A stretch of 64,000 nucleotides of DNA from an uncultured Gemmata sp. (GCA_937924775.1 CALDUT010000002.1:247381-311380); one strand, 5' to 3'; shown: positions 9,223 to 19,011, counted from the first letter of the stretch. Translations and numbers: made by a program. Notes: generated by a model from the sequence alone, not told the origin.

Positions 9223-9531
9223 TCACTTCCAAACGATTATCATGACTACGACGATCAATAAAGTTACCAATCCGACCACCGAGAATCGCCACCGGCGGCT
9301 CGGTGAGGCTCTCTGTGTTGCCGCAATACTCGCTGCGGCACTGGCTTTGGTCGCGGAAGTCTTTGCGGGAAAATGATTTAACGCTGTTCGTGTCGGAACG
9401 CCGGACACTAAACCGGGGGGCAGAAGCAGGTGATGACCCAAAGGATTGCGATACCGCGGTCGGGGCCTTAGCCAGCGGCGGAAGAGGACGGGCGGTTGGC
9501 AGGAGCCAACCCGCGGGGGGAGGTTGGCCAA
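9223..9531 (-). CDS. Doubtful 102-codon frame ending in a transmembrane segment
   Basis: This frame opens at TTG 9531 and ends with a basic patch and one hydrophobic segment (WRFSVVGLVTLLIVVVMI). No Shine-Dalgarno or recognisable domain is present. The arrangement of a low-complexity Ala/Ser linker, basic residues and TM resembles the juxtamembrane part of planctomycete kinases. With the kinase-like fragment just upstream at 9635-9814, it may be part of the same decayed gene. It could also be a real small tail-anchored protein. Confidence 0.3.
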   Translation of the reverse strand: MANLPPRVGSCQPPVLFRRWLRPRPRYRNPLGHHLLLPPGLVSGVPTRTALNHFPAKTSATKASAAASIAATQRASPSRRWRFSVVGLVTLLIVVVMIIVWK

Positions 9532-9634
9532 ACGATGGCAGATGCGCCTGTCCTGAGCGGCCGATTGGCCACGCCGAAAGCCTGGTTAACTTAGCGGGAG
9601 TCGATGGAGGAGCGGGCGTTGTCGGTTCCCGGCC

Positions 9635-9814
9635 TTACCGATCTTGGGCTGCTGGGCACAGCACCGGCATTTCTTCTGGCGCTGGCAGCGGAACCGGTTC
9701 GGTCACAAACAGCGCCAGAGCTTCTCGGACCTCTGCCGGTGTTTGGTAGCGACGCAGAGAATCTTTGCACATCATCTTGCTAAAAATCGCGCTAGGGAAA
9801 GCCAACCGCAGGCA
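9635..9814 (-). pseudogene. Remnant of the C-terminal end of a Ser/Thr kinase
   Basis: An in-frame stretch of 59 codons on the minus strand, bounded by stop codons at 9815-9817 and 9635-9637, reads AIFSKMMCKDSLRRYQTPAEVREALALF and then a proline-rich VTEPVPLPAPEEMPVL. The pattern of K-M-(L/M)-x-K-D-x-x-x-R-Y-Q-T-x-x-E-V-x-x-A-L is the last helix of Hanks-type kinase domains; the intact kinase at 36799 has the same segment (KCLQKEPANRYATAAELADDL). No kinase core is found upstream in any minus-strand frame before the next gene at 9946. This is therefore a truncated relic, possibly joined to the TM frame at 9223-9531 by a frameshift. Confidence 0.55.
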
Positions 9815-9855
9815 TTACCTTCACGCTACTCTTCCACGCTAGGATTGCTCCAACG

Positions 9856-9880
9856 GGGCTCCCTACGGAAGTGGGAGCCC
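9856..9880. terminator. GC-rich hairpin in the kinase-relic region
   Basis: GGGCTCCC (9856-9863) and GGGAGCCC (9873-9880) form a perfect 8-bp stem with a 9-base loop. There is no T tract on either side. It lies 66 bases past the stop of the minus-strand membrane gene at 9946 and may serve as its terminator. Confidence 0.35.
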
Positions 9881-9945
9881 ATTGCGGGCAAAACCACCAA
9901 GCGGCGGAGCGGACCTGACGCTGCGTCTGACCCGCCCCATTCCGA

Positions 9946-10551
9946 CTAAACCCGGGTACCGAAGTAACCTGATACAATCGCGATCAGAATTCCCTCCCAA
10001 ACCTTTTCCACATCCAAATTCCGCTCGCTGATATTGGGAAAAATGACATATTGCAGAATTGTTTCAAAGAGCAGCAAAAGCATCGCCAGAACGCCGACCC
10101 AAGCCCGGAGTGTCATGAACAATTGACTGGTCCGGCCTAGGATGAAGCGCAAAAACAGCGCGACGGCAAATCCACCGGTCAGGCAACCTAGTAGCACCGG
10201 CCATTGATACACTTCCTCGGCTGCCGGGGTCAGTCGCCGGGCCGCCAACGCCGGGTCTTGGATCAAAGCCCACCCCACAACCGCTAAACTCCCCCCGACA
10301 AACAACACCCGCATCAGCCACGGCAAGATGTGGGTTCGCCCCTCCGGCAAGGGATGAGAAACGAATGCCATCAAGACCATCGTCAAGAGAAAAAAATGGC
10401 CCAACGGGGCGTGCATTTCATAGTCCGGCGGAAGCAGGAGCAATATCCAAAAGAACGAACAAATCAGCACCGACAAAAACCCGCGGACCGAACCAGCGGG
10501 TAAGCCAAACGTCGGGTACTCTTGAATAACTCCCGGTAGCGCTGTAGTCAT
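9946..10551 (-). CDS. Multi-pass membrane protein of unknown function
   Basis: This 201-residue protein starts at ATG 10551 with AAGGAG six bases upstream; an ATG two codons earlier touches that site and is unlikely. About five or six hydrophobic segments are visible (GFLSVLICSFFWILLLL, FFLLTMVLMAFVS, VLFVGGSLAVVGWAL, PVLLGCLTGGFAVALFL, LAMLLLLFETILQYVIF). The last ones are followed by SERNLDVEKVWEGILIAIV. No family is recognised and no catalytic motif stands out. It is transcribed divergently from rplM with about 190 bases between them. Confidence 0.75.
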   Translation of the reverse strand: MTTALPGVIQEYPTFGLPAGSVRGFLSVLICSFFWILLLLPPDYEMHAPLGHFFLLTMVLMAFVSHPLPEGRTHILPWLMRVLFVGGSLAVVGWALIQDPALAARRLTPAAEEVYQWPVLLGCLTGGFAVALFLRFILGRTSQLFMTLRAWVGVLAMLLLLFETILQYVIFPNISERNLDVEKVWEGILIAIVSGYFGTRV

Positions 10552-10745
10552 TCGCATCTCCTTGGTGTGTGCACAGATATTGGTATAAGGCAATTCGTTG
10601 GAATTTGCGAACGCTTTCTCTTTCTGCCACGTAGACTTGACGGAACTGGCCGAGGCCGTAACATGACTTTCTTCCGGCCGTCGACCGGCACTGCATCAGC
10701 ATCAGAATTGCGCACCGCCCCCAAGCGGACGCGGATGGATGGGTC

Positions 10746-11180
10746 ATGGCAACAACAATGATGAATGCGGCGACCGTTCAGCCGCAATGGATTCTGATCG
10801 ACGCGACCAACCTTGTCGTGGGCCGCTTGGCGGTAACGATTGCGAACTTGCTCCGCGGCAAGCACAAGCCTGACTACACGCCCCATTGCGACACCGGCGA
10901 CTATGTCATCGTGGTGAACGCGGAAAAAGTTCACTTTACTGGTAAGAAATGGGAACAAAAGGAATACCAAGACTATTCTCATTACCCTGGCGGTTTGAAA
11001 ATCACCCCGGCCAAAGAAATGCTGGATAAGAAACCGGAAGAAATCCTCCGCCGGGCCGTCAAACGGATGATGCCCCGGGGCCCGTTGGCTTATAAACAAC
11101 TCAGTAAACTCAAAATCTACGCCGGGAATCAGCATCCGCATCAGGCACAAAGTCCTAAGGAATTGAAAATCAAGAACTAA
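10746..11180 (+). CDS. rplM: 50S ribosomal protein L13
   Basis: This 144-residue protein matches ribosomal protein L13 along its length: WILIDATNLVVGRLAVTIA, LLRGKHKPDYTPHCDTGDYV, VVNAEKVHFTGKKW, and the C-terminal MMPRGPLAYKQLSKLKIY with GNQHPHQAQ. L13 is an early assembly protein of the large subunit. The next gene encodes S9, the usual rplM-rpsI operon. ATG 10746 is used; the first ten residues are not conserved, so ATG 10761 or 10764 could be the real start. Confidence 0.97.
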   Translation: MATTMMNAATVQPQWILIDATNLVVGRLAVTIANLLRGKHKPDYTPHCDTGDYVIVVNAEKVHFTGKKWEQKEYQDYSHYPGGLKITPAKEMLDKKPEEILRRAVKRMMPRGPLAYKQLSKLKIYAGNQHPHQAQSPKELKIKN

Positions 11181-11258
11181 TGGCGAAATGTCCACGCGGT
11201 AAACAGGCCCGTGGACTCACTTACAATCCACCTTGAATCAGCGACTTGCATATAACCT

Positions 11259-11855
11259 ATGGCTGACAAAAAATCCCCCAAAAGCAAAGGTCCCCGCACT
11301 TATTACATTGGAACCGGCCGCCGCAAGACGGCTGTCGCCCGGGTCCGCGTCACCGAAGGCAAGGGGCAAATTCTCATCAACGGCCGACCTTACGAGGAAT
11401 ACTTCCACGAAGAAAAGGATCGGGCCGCGGTGATCGGGCCTCTGAAGGTCACCGAACAACTCAACCGGCTCGATGTTTTTGTCAACGCGAAGGGCGGTGG
11501 TGTCACCGGGCAGGCGGGCGCTGTTTCCCAAGGGATCGCCCGGGCCATCAAAACTATGTTCAGCCCGCCAGAAGAGCAACGGGCTTACATTCGTGACAAC
11601 GTCACGGTGATCCGGCCCTATCGCGATGAAGCCAAGGAACGCGAGAAAGCCAAGGCGATTCCGGTAAGATCAGCTCCCAGCGCCAACAACCAGCCGTTAG
11701 TGCCTACCGAGGAAGCGACGGCCACTGACCCAGCCAGCGGGATCATCAAAAAGCTTCGCGAATCGGGGTATCTCACCCGCGACGCCCGCATGAAAGAGCG
11801 AAAGAAATACGGACTGCGGGGCGCTCGCCGCGGAACCCAATTCTCAAAACGTTGA
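11259..11855 (+). CDS. rpsI: 30S ribosomal protein S9 with a large internal insertion
   Basis: This 198-residue S9 is well above the usual length of about 130. The N-terminal half is canonical (YYIGTGRRKTAVARVRV, KGGGVTGQAGAVSQGIARAI), as is the end (ESGYLTRDARMKERKKYGLRGARRGTQFSKR), including the SKR tail that reaches toward P-site tRNA. Between ARAI and the ESGYLTRD helix lie about 55 extra residues, first charged (RDEAKEREKAKAIPV) and then Pro/Ala/Thr-rich. The reading frame is intact on both sides, so this looks like an in-frame expansion and not an error. It lies 78 bases after rplM, and a GC-rich hairpin follows the stop. Confidence 0.96.
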   Translation: MADKKSPKSKGPRTYYIGTGRRKTAVARVRVTEGKGQILINGRPYEEYFHEEKDRAAVIGPLKVTEQLNRLDVFVNAKGGGVTGQAGAVSQGIARAIKTMFSPPEEQRAYIRDNVTVIRPYRDEAKEREKAKAIPVRSAPSANNQPLVPTEEATATDPASGIIKKLRESGYLTRDARMKERKKYGLRGARRGTQFSKR

Positions 11856-11893
11856 TCAGTTTGTTGATCGTTATAGTGAACATTCGATTTCTG

Positions 11894-11918
11894 GCCGCCG
11901 AGGAGTAGCCTCGGCGGC
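11894..11918 (+). terminator. Hairpin after rpsI
   Basis: GCCGCCGAGG (11894-11903) and CCTCGGCGGC (11909-11918) form a perfect 10-bp stem with loop AGTAG. The following GTCTGCTTTC is only weakly T-rich. It is placed 38 bases past the rpsI stop and also faces the convergent gene at 12004. Confidence 0.6.
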
Positions 11919-12003
11919 GTCTGCTTTCGGGACCGTGTTTGGGATTCCAAATTACGGAGCACCTCAAACATCGTACCTGAGGCACTATAACCAGCTTGTG
12001 AGT

Positions 12004-13197
12004 TTACTTGGCGATCAGCCGGGCCGCACCCCAGTTCACATCGGCGTGAACGTCGCCGTTAGGGCCATACTCCACGCGAATGGTCAATTCCTTCACCGTG
12101 CGCACATCGAGTTGGACGAATACCGCTGGCCCCGCGGTCAACTCCGCCAATTCGGGGAGTTCTGCGGTTGTTCCGTCGAGTTGAATGTGAACCTTGGCAC
12201 GGCCACGGGGACCACTGACTGGGTCGATGCCCACAAATGCCTCGAAGCGTTGGTACTGACCGGCCAAATCGTAGGTGAGTACCGTCAGCGGGTGCGTTCC
12301 GATCCCGTGATCGAAGGTGTGGATTTCCTTGCCGAGCATCAGACGCAGCGGTTGACCCCGAACGTTCTGGTCGGCCATCCACGGCCACCTGACACCGAGA
12401 AATCCTTGGGTGGTGGCCTTTTTCGGTTTCAGCTCCGCCAAATAGGTGGCCGGGCCTTGCAAGACCGTCAGGGAGACCAGATTGGCCAGGGGAAAGGTGG
12501 TCAGCGGGCCAAGAAGCGATTTGGCCACCAGTTCATGATCTTGCAGCGCGACATCGACCACAGCCAAACGCGTGCCGTTCTCCAACACCAACCGAGCGTA
12601 GGGCGCTTGTGGTTTGCGCACTTTGGTGAAGCGGGGGTTGAAACCAATGGCGGCCAAATCCCGGAATTCGACTTCCCGCGTCGGGCCATCATCGGGCTTG
12701 AACTTCACGCTCCTGTCGGTGAAGCCGCTGATGGTTCCGCGGAGCGTGTCCCCATTGCGGTAGCGGATCGCATCCCGGGGGGGCGTGCCGGTCAGCCAGC
12801 TGTAATTGGCGGGGTGTAGGGGTGTATCCGACGGCGGGGCGACGAGCCACACCGCGACGACAGTATCGAGAGGTACAGACCACGTTTCCTCATTGTGATG
12901 AGGTCGAAAACGCAGTGTTTTGGCATCACCACCGCGGAGAGTTCCCGCGATGCGGTCACCCGCGGCACTGATCAACTGGGGGCCTTGGGGTAAGGCTGGC
13001 AAGACCGTTGGCGAGCGTTGTAAACCCACCAAGCCACGGACCAGTTTCGGCCCCTCGGTGGTCAGCAGTTGGACGCCGGCGGCGAGGGATAACGCCGTCA
13101 AACGGCCGGTGAGGGGAGCATTTCCCTGTGTGTGGACTGTAAATTCCGGCGGCGAAGCGGTTAGGGCGAGGGTCGCGGCGAAAATCCACGATGTCAT
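12004..13197 (-). CDS. Secreted NPCBM-domain protein
   Basis: This 397-residue protein has an N-terminal signal-like stretch (MTSWIFAATLALTAS). The first 230 residues are beta-rich, with repeated short units such as GDRIAGTLRGGDAKTLRF, NGDTLRGTISGFTDRSVKF and NGTRLAVVDV. The C-terminal 150 residues form an NPCBM/NEW2 domain, recognised by FLGVRWPWMADQNVRGQPL, the central HTFDHGIGTHPLTVLTYDL and FEAFVGIDPVSGPRG. NPCBM domains bind carbohydrate in secreted glycoside hydrolases, but here no catalytic domain is attached. An adhesin or carbohydrate-sensing role is possible. The next minus-strand gene upstream, the cyclase, ends 114 bases away. Confidence 0.8.
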   Translation of the reverse strand: MTSWIFAATLALTASPPEFTVHTQGNAPLTGRLTALSLAAGVQLLTTEGPKLVRGLVGLQRSPTVLPALPQGPQLISAAGDRIAGTLRGGDAKTLRFRPHHNEETWSVPLDTVVAVWLVAPPSDTPLHPANYSWLTGTPPRDAIRYRNGDTLRGTISGFTDRSVKFKPDDGPTREVEFRDLAAIGFNPRFTKVRKPQAPYARLVLENGTRLAVVDVALQDHELVAKSLLGPLTTFPLANLVSLTVLQGPATYLAELKPKKATTQGFLGVRWPWMADQNVRGQPLRLMLGKEIHTFDHGIGTHPLTVLTYDLAGQYQRFEAFVGIDPVSGPRGRAKVHIQLDGTTAELPELAELTAGPAVFVQLDVRTVKELTIRVEYGPNGDVHADVNWGAARLIAK

Positions 13198-13311
13198 ACG
13201 AAGTTCCGGTGAGTGTGAATGCGCAGCTGCAGGTTATGCGATGGCGCCCAGTGTATCCGTCGTCTGCGGCGTGTGGGAATAACGGCAGACTTTGGAGCGA
13301 CCCAGTAGCCA

Positions 13312-15228
13312 TCAAGCGCCTTCTTGCGGTTCGGGGGGAACAAACGAACCATCCCAATTGGGAGGCGGGCGCCGGCGGGTCTTGTCCATGTAACGCATCA
13401 AACATTGGGCCGCGGGATCTACCGAGAACTGCGCGGCGAGATTCTCATAGGCCTCCGACCAATTTCCCACGGTGAATTGATCGACCGCCGCGGCCCACTC
13501 CACGAGTTGGTAGTCTTGTATGCTCGGGGTCTGGGCGGAATAGAGTTCGTAAGCCCACAGCGGCTCGGGGAAGCCTTTGGCACGCACCTTGCCTAGGGGC
13601 CGCGTGATCAATTCCCGACCCTCGGGGTCGATCTGGGCAATGTGCGTGGCCACTTCCTGGCTAACGATAATGGGGACACCGAAGGCTTTGGTCATGGCCT
13701 CGAGCCGGAAGGTGAGGTTGACGACTGGGCCGTAGAGGTCCACTACGGCCAGATCGTGGGCGCCCAACCGCCCAGCGACGGCCGTGCCGTGCGTCAGCCC
13801 CAGCCCGCACCGCCCTCCGCCAGTTCCTTCGGTCAGCCGCCGATGAATGGTGATTGCGGCCCGGGCCGCCATTTCGATCTGTCGTTCGTTGGGCTTCGGC
13901 CAGCCCCAAAAGCCCAGCACCGCATCCCCGCGGAAACCGGCGACCACTCCATCGCGATCGGTGATGGCGCTACTCATCGTGGACAGAGCCATGCTGATTT
14001 CCCGCTGCGCTTGTAGCAGTTGCATGGCATGTTGCGAAGCGAATAGCGAGTAGTTGCGCAAATCACAAAAGAGGGTGGTGATTTCTTGTTCCCGGGGGGC
14101 TAGCATCCGTTCGAGTTCATCGGGATCGTCAAGATATTTCCACAGGCTTTGTGGCCACGCGCGGCGAATGACTTTGTTCTGCTGGGTCAGGCGGCTGACT
14201 CGCAGCGTGGTTTCGATCATGCCGACCAAGAGTTCCGCGATTTTTTGGTATTGCGTCAAGTCGCTGACGATCTTGTCTTGGGCGGTTTTGTCGATCAGGT
14301 TCCATTGGCCGGTGGTTTGGCCGGCGACGTAGAGGGCGTATTTTGAGCCATCTTGAAACGGCGTACAAACGGCCCACGGCGTCACGCCCTGAGTATAAGC
14401 TTCCGAAATTGTCAATTCCGAACCAGGGCCGCCGGAGGGTTCCGGTGACCAGCAGTGCAAGCAACTGCGGCGGCGTTCGACAATCGCCCGATGCGCCAGG
14501 CGACGCGACGGAATGAAGCCGCCACTACGGCCGTGGATCGAGTGCGGGCGGACATTCGATTCGACCACTGTCAGTTTGAAGTCGTTGGGGGCGGTGCCAG
14601 GAGGAATTCGCACAATGGCCGCGGCGTCAGCCCGGGGCATCGCATCCATCACCACCCGGAGTACCTGTCGGAACAGCCCTTGTTCGGTGGTGACGGCCCG
14701 GATCGTCGCAGGGAGTTGTTCCAAAGCCCGCAACGCGGCGGCTGGATTAGCAAAGGGGATTTCTTCGAGTTGTGCGCGGGTACGCTCTTCTTGCCGCGGG
14801 GCAATGGTCGCATCGACTGGGCTTTCTGGTGGGATTTCGGCATCGCTGTGGAGCGTGAAGCGGGTTTGCCCAATCCAAAACGATTCGCCACGGCCGATGA
14901 CACACACCCCACTGGTGACTTCCACAAATTTTTTTTGTTTCTCGTCAAAAATCAGCGTTTGGTTCGCTGGCGCGCCGGGGTAGGTCGGCGGTTGCGGAGG
15001 GCGGGTGGTGATCGTCAGCTGGTTTTTTTGTGGTTCCCACAACAAAATCGCTTGGAAACGAGAAATTTGATCGTCTTCGGGAATAGCGATGTCCATTTTG
15101 GACTCGTCCCGGCCCAAATGGAGGGGTTTCCCTGGGGGCAGGGGGAACCGTCGCCCGTATTGCCGGGCCTGAACGCCCGACCGCCGCGGGTCGGCCTGAA
15201 CTTCAGTGATCGCTTCCAGCTCAGCCAT
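13312..15228 (-). CDS. FHA-GAF-class III nucleotide cyclase
   Basis: This 638-residue multi-domain signalling protein starts at ATG 15228 (MAELEAITEVQADPRR). Residues about 20-140 form an FHA-like phosphothreonine-binding domain (LHLGRDESKMDIAIPEDDQISR). About 180-340 are GAF-like. About 385-550 form a class III adenylate/guanylate cyclase domain. Both metal aspartates are present: D389 in FCDLR and D435 in GFRGDAVLGFW. The ribose/transition-state pair is also present as N and R in VNLTFRLE, so it should be active. No membrane segment is seen. The divergent neighbour is a Ser/Thr kinase whose phosphorylated product could be read by the FHA domain; this is inference. The longer frame to 15519 overlaps the kinase gene and is rejected. 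Confidence 0.88.
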   Translation of the reverse strand: MAELEAITEVQADPRRSGVQARQYGRRFPLPPGKPLHLGRDESKMDIAIPEDDQISRFQAILLWEPQKNQLTITTRPPQPPTYPGAPANQTLIFDEKQKKFVEVTSGVCVIGRGESFWIGQTRFTLHSDAEIPPESPVDATIAPRQEERTRAQLEEIPFANPAAALRALEQLPATIRAVTTEQGLFRQVLRVVMDAMPRADAAAIVRIPPGTAPNDFKLTVVESNVRPHSIHGRSGGFIPSRRLAHRAIVERRRSCLHCWSPEPSGGPGSELTISEAYTQGVTPWAVCTPFQDGSKYALYVAGQTTGQWNLIDKTAQDKIVSDLTQYQKIAELLVGMIETTLRVSRLTQQNKVIRRAWPQSLWKYLDDPDELERMLAPREQEITTLFCDLRNYSLFASQHAMQLLQAQREISMALSTMSSAITDRDGVVAGFRGDAVLGFWGWPKPNERQIEMAARAAITIHRRLTEGTGGGRCGLGLTHGTAVAGRLGAHDLAVVDLYGPVVNLTFRLEAMTKAFGVPIIVSQEVATHIAQIDPEGRELITRPLGKVRAKGFPEPLWAYELYSAQTPSIQDYQLVEWAAAVDQFTVGNWSEAYENLAAQFSVDPAAQCLMRYMDKTRRRPPPNWDGSFVPPEPQEGA

Positions 15229-15427
15229 TAGCGGAAAACCCTTCGTTACCGCCGAAACGGAGACGCACTTGTTCGGCTTATATCCTTCCTTGACATATCG
15301 TACTTCGTTATCGCCATAAACGTGAGAGAAGTCTTGCGGACTTTTTTGGGCCGTTGTCGGATTTACAAGCCAGAATACTTGGAGAAGCGGCCTATCGGAT
15401 TCTCGCCCGTCCGCACAGCGAGTCAGA

Positions 15428-16864
15428 ATGACATCATCGGACGATCTGTATCGTACAGTAGCCCAGGTCCGCCCGGAGCCAACCGCGGGTTTTTTGCCCG
15501 TCGTCGAGGAAATTCGCACGCGCGAGCAACCCTTGGCCCATACTTATTCTCCCCCAGCGGCCAAGACCGGGCCGAAGACCGTGGCCGCTGGGGGGCCACG
15601 CACCGCCGAGCTTGGGCAGCTCTGGAGCGAAAACGTACCCTATATTCCCGGTTTTGTCCTGACCGGGGAATTGGCCCGTGGTGGCATGGGCGTGGTCTAC
15701 AGTGCGATCGAAGTCGATCTGGGGCGGGAAGTGGCGATCAAAATGCTCCTGCCGGGCTTTGGCGGCGCCGGCCGGGCGGTTCGGCGGTTCCTCGACGAGG
15801 CCTGCATCACCGCGCAGCTGCCGCATCCGAGCATTCCTCCCATTCACCGCTTGGGTAGCTTACCTGATGGACGGCCCTTTTTGGTCATGAAGCTCATTCG
15901 GGGACAAACGTTGGCAGCGATGCTCGCGGCCCGCACCGAACGGCCGTTCTCCGCCTCGGCCGGGGAATTGGATATCACCGCGGTGGAATACACGGGTTTG
16001 ATGAGCGTGTTTGAGCAAGTGTGCCATGCAGTGGCCTACGCCCACAGTCGCGGTGTTATTCATCGCGATCTCAAACCGTCGAACATTATGGTAGGTCATT
16101 TTGGCGAAGTTCAGGTGATGGATTGGGGCTTGGCCAAAATCGGGACGCGAGAACATCCCGCTTGGCCGCGGGGCGCTCTCACCTGCCATAGCCGGGCGAC
16201 GGCAACGCTGATTGGTCAGGCGATGGGGACCCCGCAGTTCATGCCGCCCGAACAAGCCCGGGGGGAATGGGATCGGGTCGATGCCCGGGCCGATGTTTTC
16301 GCGCTGGGGGGGATTTTGACAGCGATTCTGACCGGAGAACCGCCTTATACCGGCAGTGATGCCGTCACGGTTATGCAGAAAGCCCGTGTAGGCGATTTGC
16401 GGGAATGTTGGGAACGCCTCGAAAAATCCGGTGCTGATCAGCAACTGATCGATTTGGCCCACCGCTGCCTTTCCCGATGCCCGGACGCTCGCCCGGCCCA
16501 CGCCGGCGAATTGGCCCGGCAATTGGCTGCACACCGTTTTGGTGTGGAAACGCGTCTGATAGTTGCTGAACAGCAGTGGGCTGCATCCATCGCCAAGGTG
16601 GAGGAGATGCAACGGCTGGCGTTTGAGGATCGGCGGGCTAAACAAGCGGCCGAAGAGCGAGCGCAAGTGGCGAAACTGTATGCCGAGCGCCTTGCGCAAC
16701 AGTCCCGCGAACAGATCCGCCGCCGGGGAGTTCTCGTGGGATTTGCGACCGTGCTATTCCTTGCCGGTTATGCCGCGGGTCATTGTGTCACCCGTGACGT
16801 TTGGTCTACCGTGCAACGGTTACAGCAGAAACTCGCGGCCCCGATCGCGGCCAAGCCCGATTGA
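15428..16864 (+). CDS. Ser/Thr protein kinase with coiled coil and C-terminal TM
   Basis: This 478-residue kinase has an N-terminal disordered leader of about 75 residues. The kinase domain follows at 75-370: G-loop ARGGMGVVY, lysine in VAIKMLL, catalytic loop [11 protein letters not shown] instead of DFG, activation segment [13 protein letters not shown], and [12 protein letters not shown] is common in planctomycete kinases of this class. Residues 380-440 are charged and helical ([22 protein letters not shown]), a likely coiled coil. They lead into one TM ([15 protein letters not shown]) and a short outer tail. It is divergent from the FHA-cyclase with 199 bases between. The helicase gene starts 116 bases downstream. 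Confidence 0.92.
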   Translation: MTSSDDLYRTVAQVRPEPTAGFLPVVEEIRTREQPLAHTYSPPAAKTGPKTVAAGGPRTAELGQLWSENVPYIPGFVLTGELARGGMGVVYSAIEVDLGREVAIKMLLPGFGGAGRAVRRFLDEACITAQLPHPSIPPIHRLGSLPDGRPFLVMKLIRGQTLAAMLAARTERPFSASAGELDITAVEYTGLMSVFEQVCHAVAYAHSRGVIHRDLKPSNIMVGHFGEVQVMDWGLAKIGTREHPAWPRGALTCHSRATATLIGQAMGTPQFMPPEQARGEWDRVDARADVFALGGILTAILTGEPPYTGSDAVTVMQKARVGDLRECWERLEKSGADQQLIDLAHRCLSRCPDARPAHAGELARQLAAHRFGVETRLIVAEQQWAASIAKVEEMQRLAFEDRRAKQAAEERAQVAKLYAERLAQQSREQIRRRGVLVGFATVLFLAGYAAGHCVTRDVWSTVQRLQQKLAAPIAAKPD

Positions 16865-16980
16865 TTTTCCCCCCTGCCAGCGGGGCTTCGCTCCCCTTGG
16901 TGAGCCAAAGCAGGATCATTTTGGGCGAAACGACCGCAACCGACCTTTTCCTGCAGCGCGGATTTCGCCACAATCGACGT

Positions 16981-19011
16981 ATGGAAATACGGACCATACT
17001 GGGTCCTTCAGGACTCATTGCGCAAAAATTTCCCGATTTTGAATCACGTCCGCAGCAGCTGTCCATGGCCGAGGCGGTGAGCCGGGCTTTAGAGCAAAAG
17101 CAGAAACTGCTGGTGGAAGCCGGAACCGGAGTGGGCAAGAGCTTTGCTTACCTCGTCCCGGTGATTGAAGCGGTGAAGGCTCGTAAAGATTTCCGCGTCG
17201 TCATTTCCACCCATACCCTCAGTTTGCAGGAACAACTCATCCGCAAAGACATTCCCTTTTTGGAATCGGTACTCCCCGGTGATTACCGAGCGGTACTCGT
17301 GAAAGGCCGCGGAAACTACCTCAGCTTGCGTCGCCTGCGCCTTGCTCAAGCGAAGGCTAGTACATTACTCGATTCGCCCGCGGCTATCGACCAACTCATC
17401 CAAATCGGCCGCTGGTCCCGAAACACCACGGATGGGAGCAAATCCGATCTTCCGGTGCAGCCCTATGAACCGGTCTGGGACTTAGTCCAAAGCGATAGTG
17501 CCAATTGCCTGGGTCGCAAGTGTCCCCATTATGCGGATTGCTTCTACTATCGCGCTCGTAAGCAAGTCTTTGGAGCGAACATCCTCGTGGTCAACCATGC
17601 CTTGTTTTTCACGGATTTGGCCTTTCGCCAAGCGGGCGGAGGCGTATTACCCGATTATCAAGCCGTAATATTTGACGAAGCCCACACCCTCGAAGATGTG
17701 GCCGCCGATCATTTAGGGATCAATTTGTCCCAAGGGGCTGTCGAATACCTCTTCAACCAATTGCTTTCTCCCCGAACTCACAAAGGGATTCTGGCGACAC
17801 TTGGCGATGGTGACGCGGTTGCCCAATTGGATGCCACCCGGCTCGTCGCGGAGCAGTTTTTCATGAATGTTTATCAATGGCTCCAGAGCCAACTCAAAAG
17901 ACATGGGCCATCCGCCAGTAGTGGCAGTGTCCGGGTTCGCCAGCCTCACCCAGTAGAGGATACACTCAGTCGCGAACTGGCGAAGATGGGAGAAACGCTT
18001 CAGGAATTGGCAAAAAACCGCGATTCCGAGGAAGAACGCCTAGAACTGACCAGTCGTGGCGATCGTCTGTTTGCAATGGCCAAAGCGGTGACCGAGTGGC
18101 TCAATCAGGATTTGGACGGTCAAGTGTATTGGGCCGAAGTTCGGCCTGGCCGGCAGCCCCGGGTCATCTTGGCCAGTGCCCCGATGGAAGTCGGTCCTGC
18201 CCTTCAACAACAGCTCTACAAGCGGGTGCCGACCGTGATTCTGGCGAGTGCAACACTGTCGGTCGGCGGAACCGAGGGGTTTCACCATTTCCAGAGTCGC
18301 TTAGGCTTGGAGGGAAGCCAAACCCTGCACTTGGGCAGCCCGTTCGATTATCCGCGGCAGGCCGAATTGTACTTGTTCCAAAACATGCCAGATCCGGCCA
18401 GTCAACCGGCCCGCTACGAAGATGAAGTCCTGCGGCGAATCCCGGAGTTTGTCGCGAAAACCCACGGCCGGGCCTTTGTTCTGTTCACCAGTTACGGGTT
18501 TCTCAATCGGGCTGCAGCTCAATTGGGATCTTGGTTCGCCAGCCACGGTTACACGCTGTTGGTGCAGGGCAGCGGCTTGCCGACAGCCAAACTGCTTGAC
18601 CAATTCCGGGAAGCCCCAAATGCCGTACTCTTTGGGGTCGATAGTTTCTGGCAAGGAGTCGATGTACGGGGGGAGGCCCTCTCGAACGTCATCATCACCA
18701 AGTTACCCTTCGCGGTGCCCGATCGCCCGCTGACCGAGGCCCGGCTCGAAGCGATCACACAAGCCGGTGGCAACCCGTTCATGGACTATCAAGTGCCCCA
18801 GGCCGCGATCAAGCTCAAACAAGGCTTTGGACGGCTGATCCGGACCCAGTCCGACCGAGGTATCGTGGTGCTGTTCGATCCCCGTGTCTTGACGAAACCC
18901 TATGGCAAGCTCTTCCTCGATGCCTTGCCCAATGCCCGCCGCTTCATCGACGGCCGCGCGGTGACGGCCGAGGAAGACAACGGACGGTTTCCGCAATCCC
19001 AGGCCGGCTGA
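16981..19011 (+). CDS. DinG/XPD-like Fe-S ATP-dependent DNA helicase
   Basis: This 676-residue superfamily 2 helicase begins at ATG 16981 ([17 protein letters not shown]). Motifs in order are: the Q-like [15 protein letters not shown]; Walker [16 protein letters not shown]; four-cysteine Fe-S region including [27 protein letters not shown] box [26 protein letters not shown] in the second RecA lobe; [13 protein letters not shown]; and motif [17 protein letters not shown]. It should unwind damaged or structured DNA 5' to 3' and act in repair, like DinG or YoaA. A longer frame from 16801 overlaps the kinase end and lacks homology there. It is convergent with the CNT transporter, 91 bases away. 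Confidence 0.92.
   Translation: MEIRTILGPSGLIAQKFPDFESRPQQLSMAEAVSRALEQKQKLLVEAGTGVGKSFAYLVPVIEAVKARKDFRVVISTHTLSLQEQLIRKDIPFLESVLPGDYRAVLVKGRGNYLSLRRLRLAQAKASTLLDSPAAIDQLIQIGRWSRNTTDGSKSDLPVQPYEPVWDLVQSDSANCLGRKCPHYADCFYYRARKQVFGANILVVNHALFFTDLAFRQAGGGVLPDYQAVIFDEAHTLEDVAADHLGINLSQGAVEYLFNQLLSPRTHKGILATLGDGDAVAQLDATRLVAEQFFMNVYQWLQSQLKRHGPSASSGSVRVRQPHPVEDTLSRELAKMGETLQELAKNRDSEEERLELTSRGDRLFAMAKAVTEWLNQDLDGQVYWAEVRPGRQPRVILASAPMEVGPALQQQLYKRVPTVILASATLSVGGTEGFHHFQSRLGLEGSQTLHLGSPFDYPRQAELYLFQNMPDPASQPARYEDEVLRRIPEFVAKTHGRAFVLFTSYGFLNRAAAQLGSWFASHGYTLLVQGSGLPTAKLLDQFREAPNAVLFGVDSFWQGVDVRGEALSNVIITKLPFAVPDRPLTEARLEAITQAGGNPFMDYQVPQAAIKLKQGFGRLIRTQSDRGIVVLFDPRVLTKPYGKLFLDALPNARRFIDGRAVTAEEDNGRFPQSQAG

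Noticed and set aside
9303..9749. A 148-codon plus-strand frame rich in Gly/Arg
   Set aside because: It is antisense to the kinase relic, has no start signal and reads as GC-rich noise.
11935..12819. A 294-codon plus-strand frame antisense to the NPCBM gene
   Set aside because: The minus-strand product has a signal peptide and a recognisable NPCBM domain; the plus-strand translation has low-complexity Arg/Gly composition and no motif.
14455..15231. A 258-codon plus-strand frame opposite the FHA-cyclase
   Set aside because: Antisense to the FHA and GAF domains; composition typical of a shadow frame.
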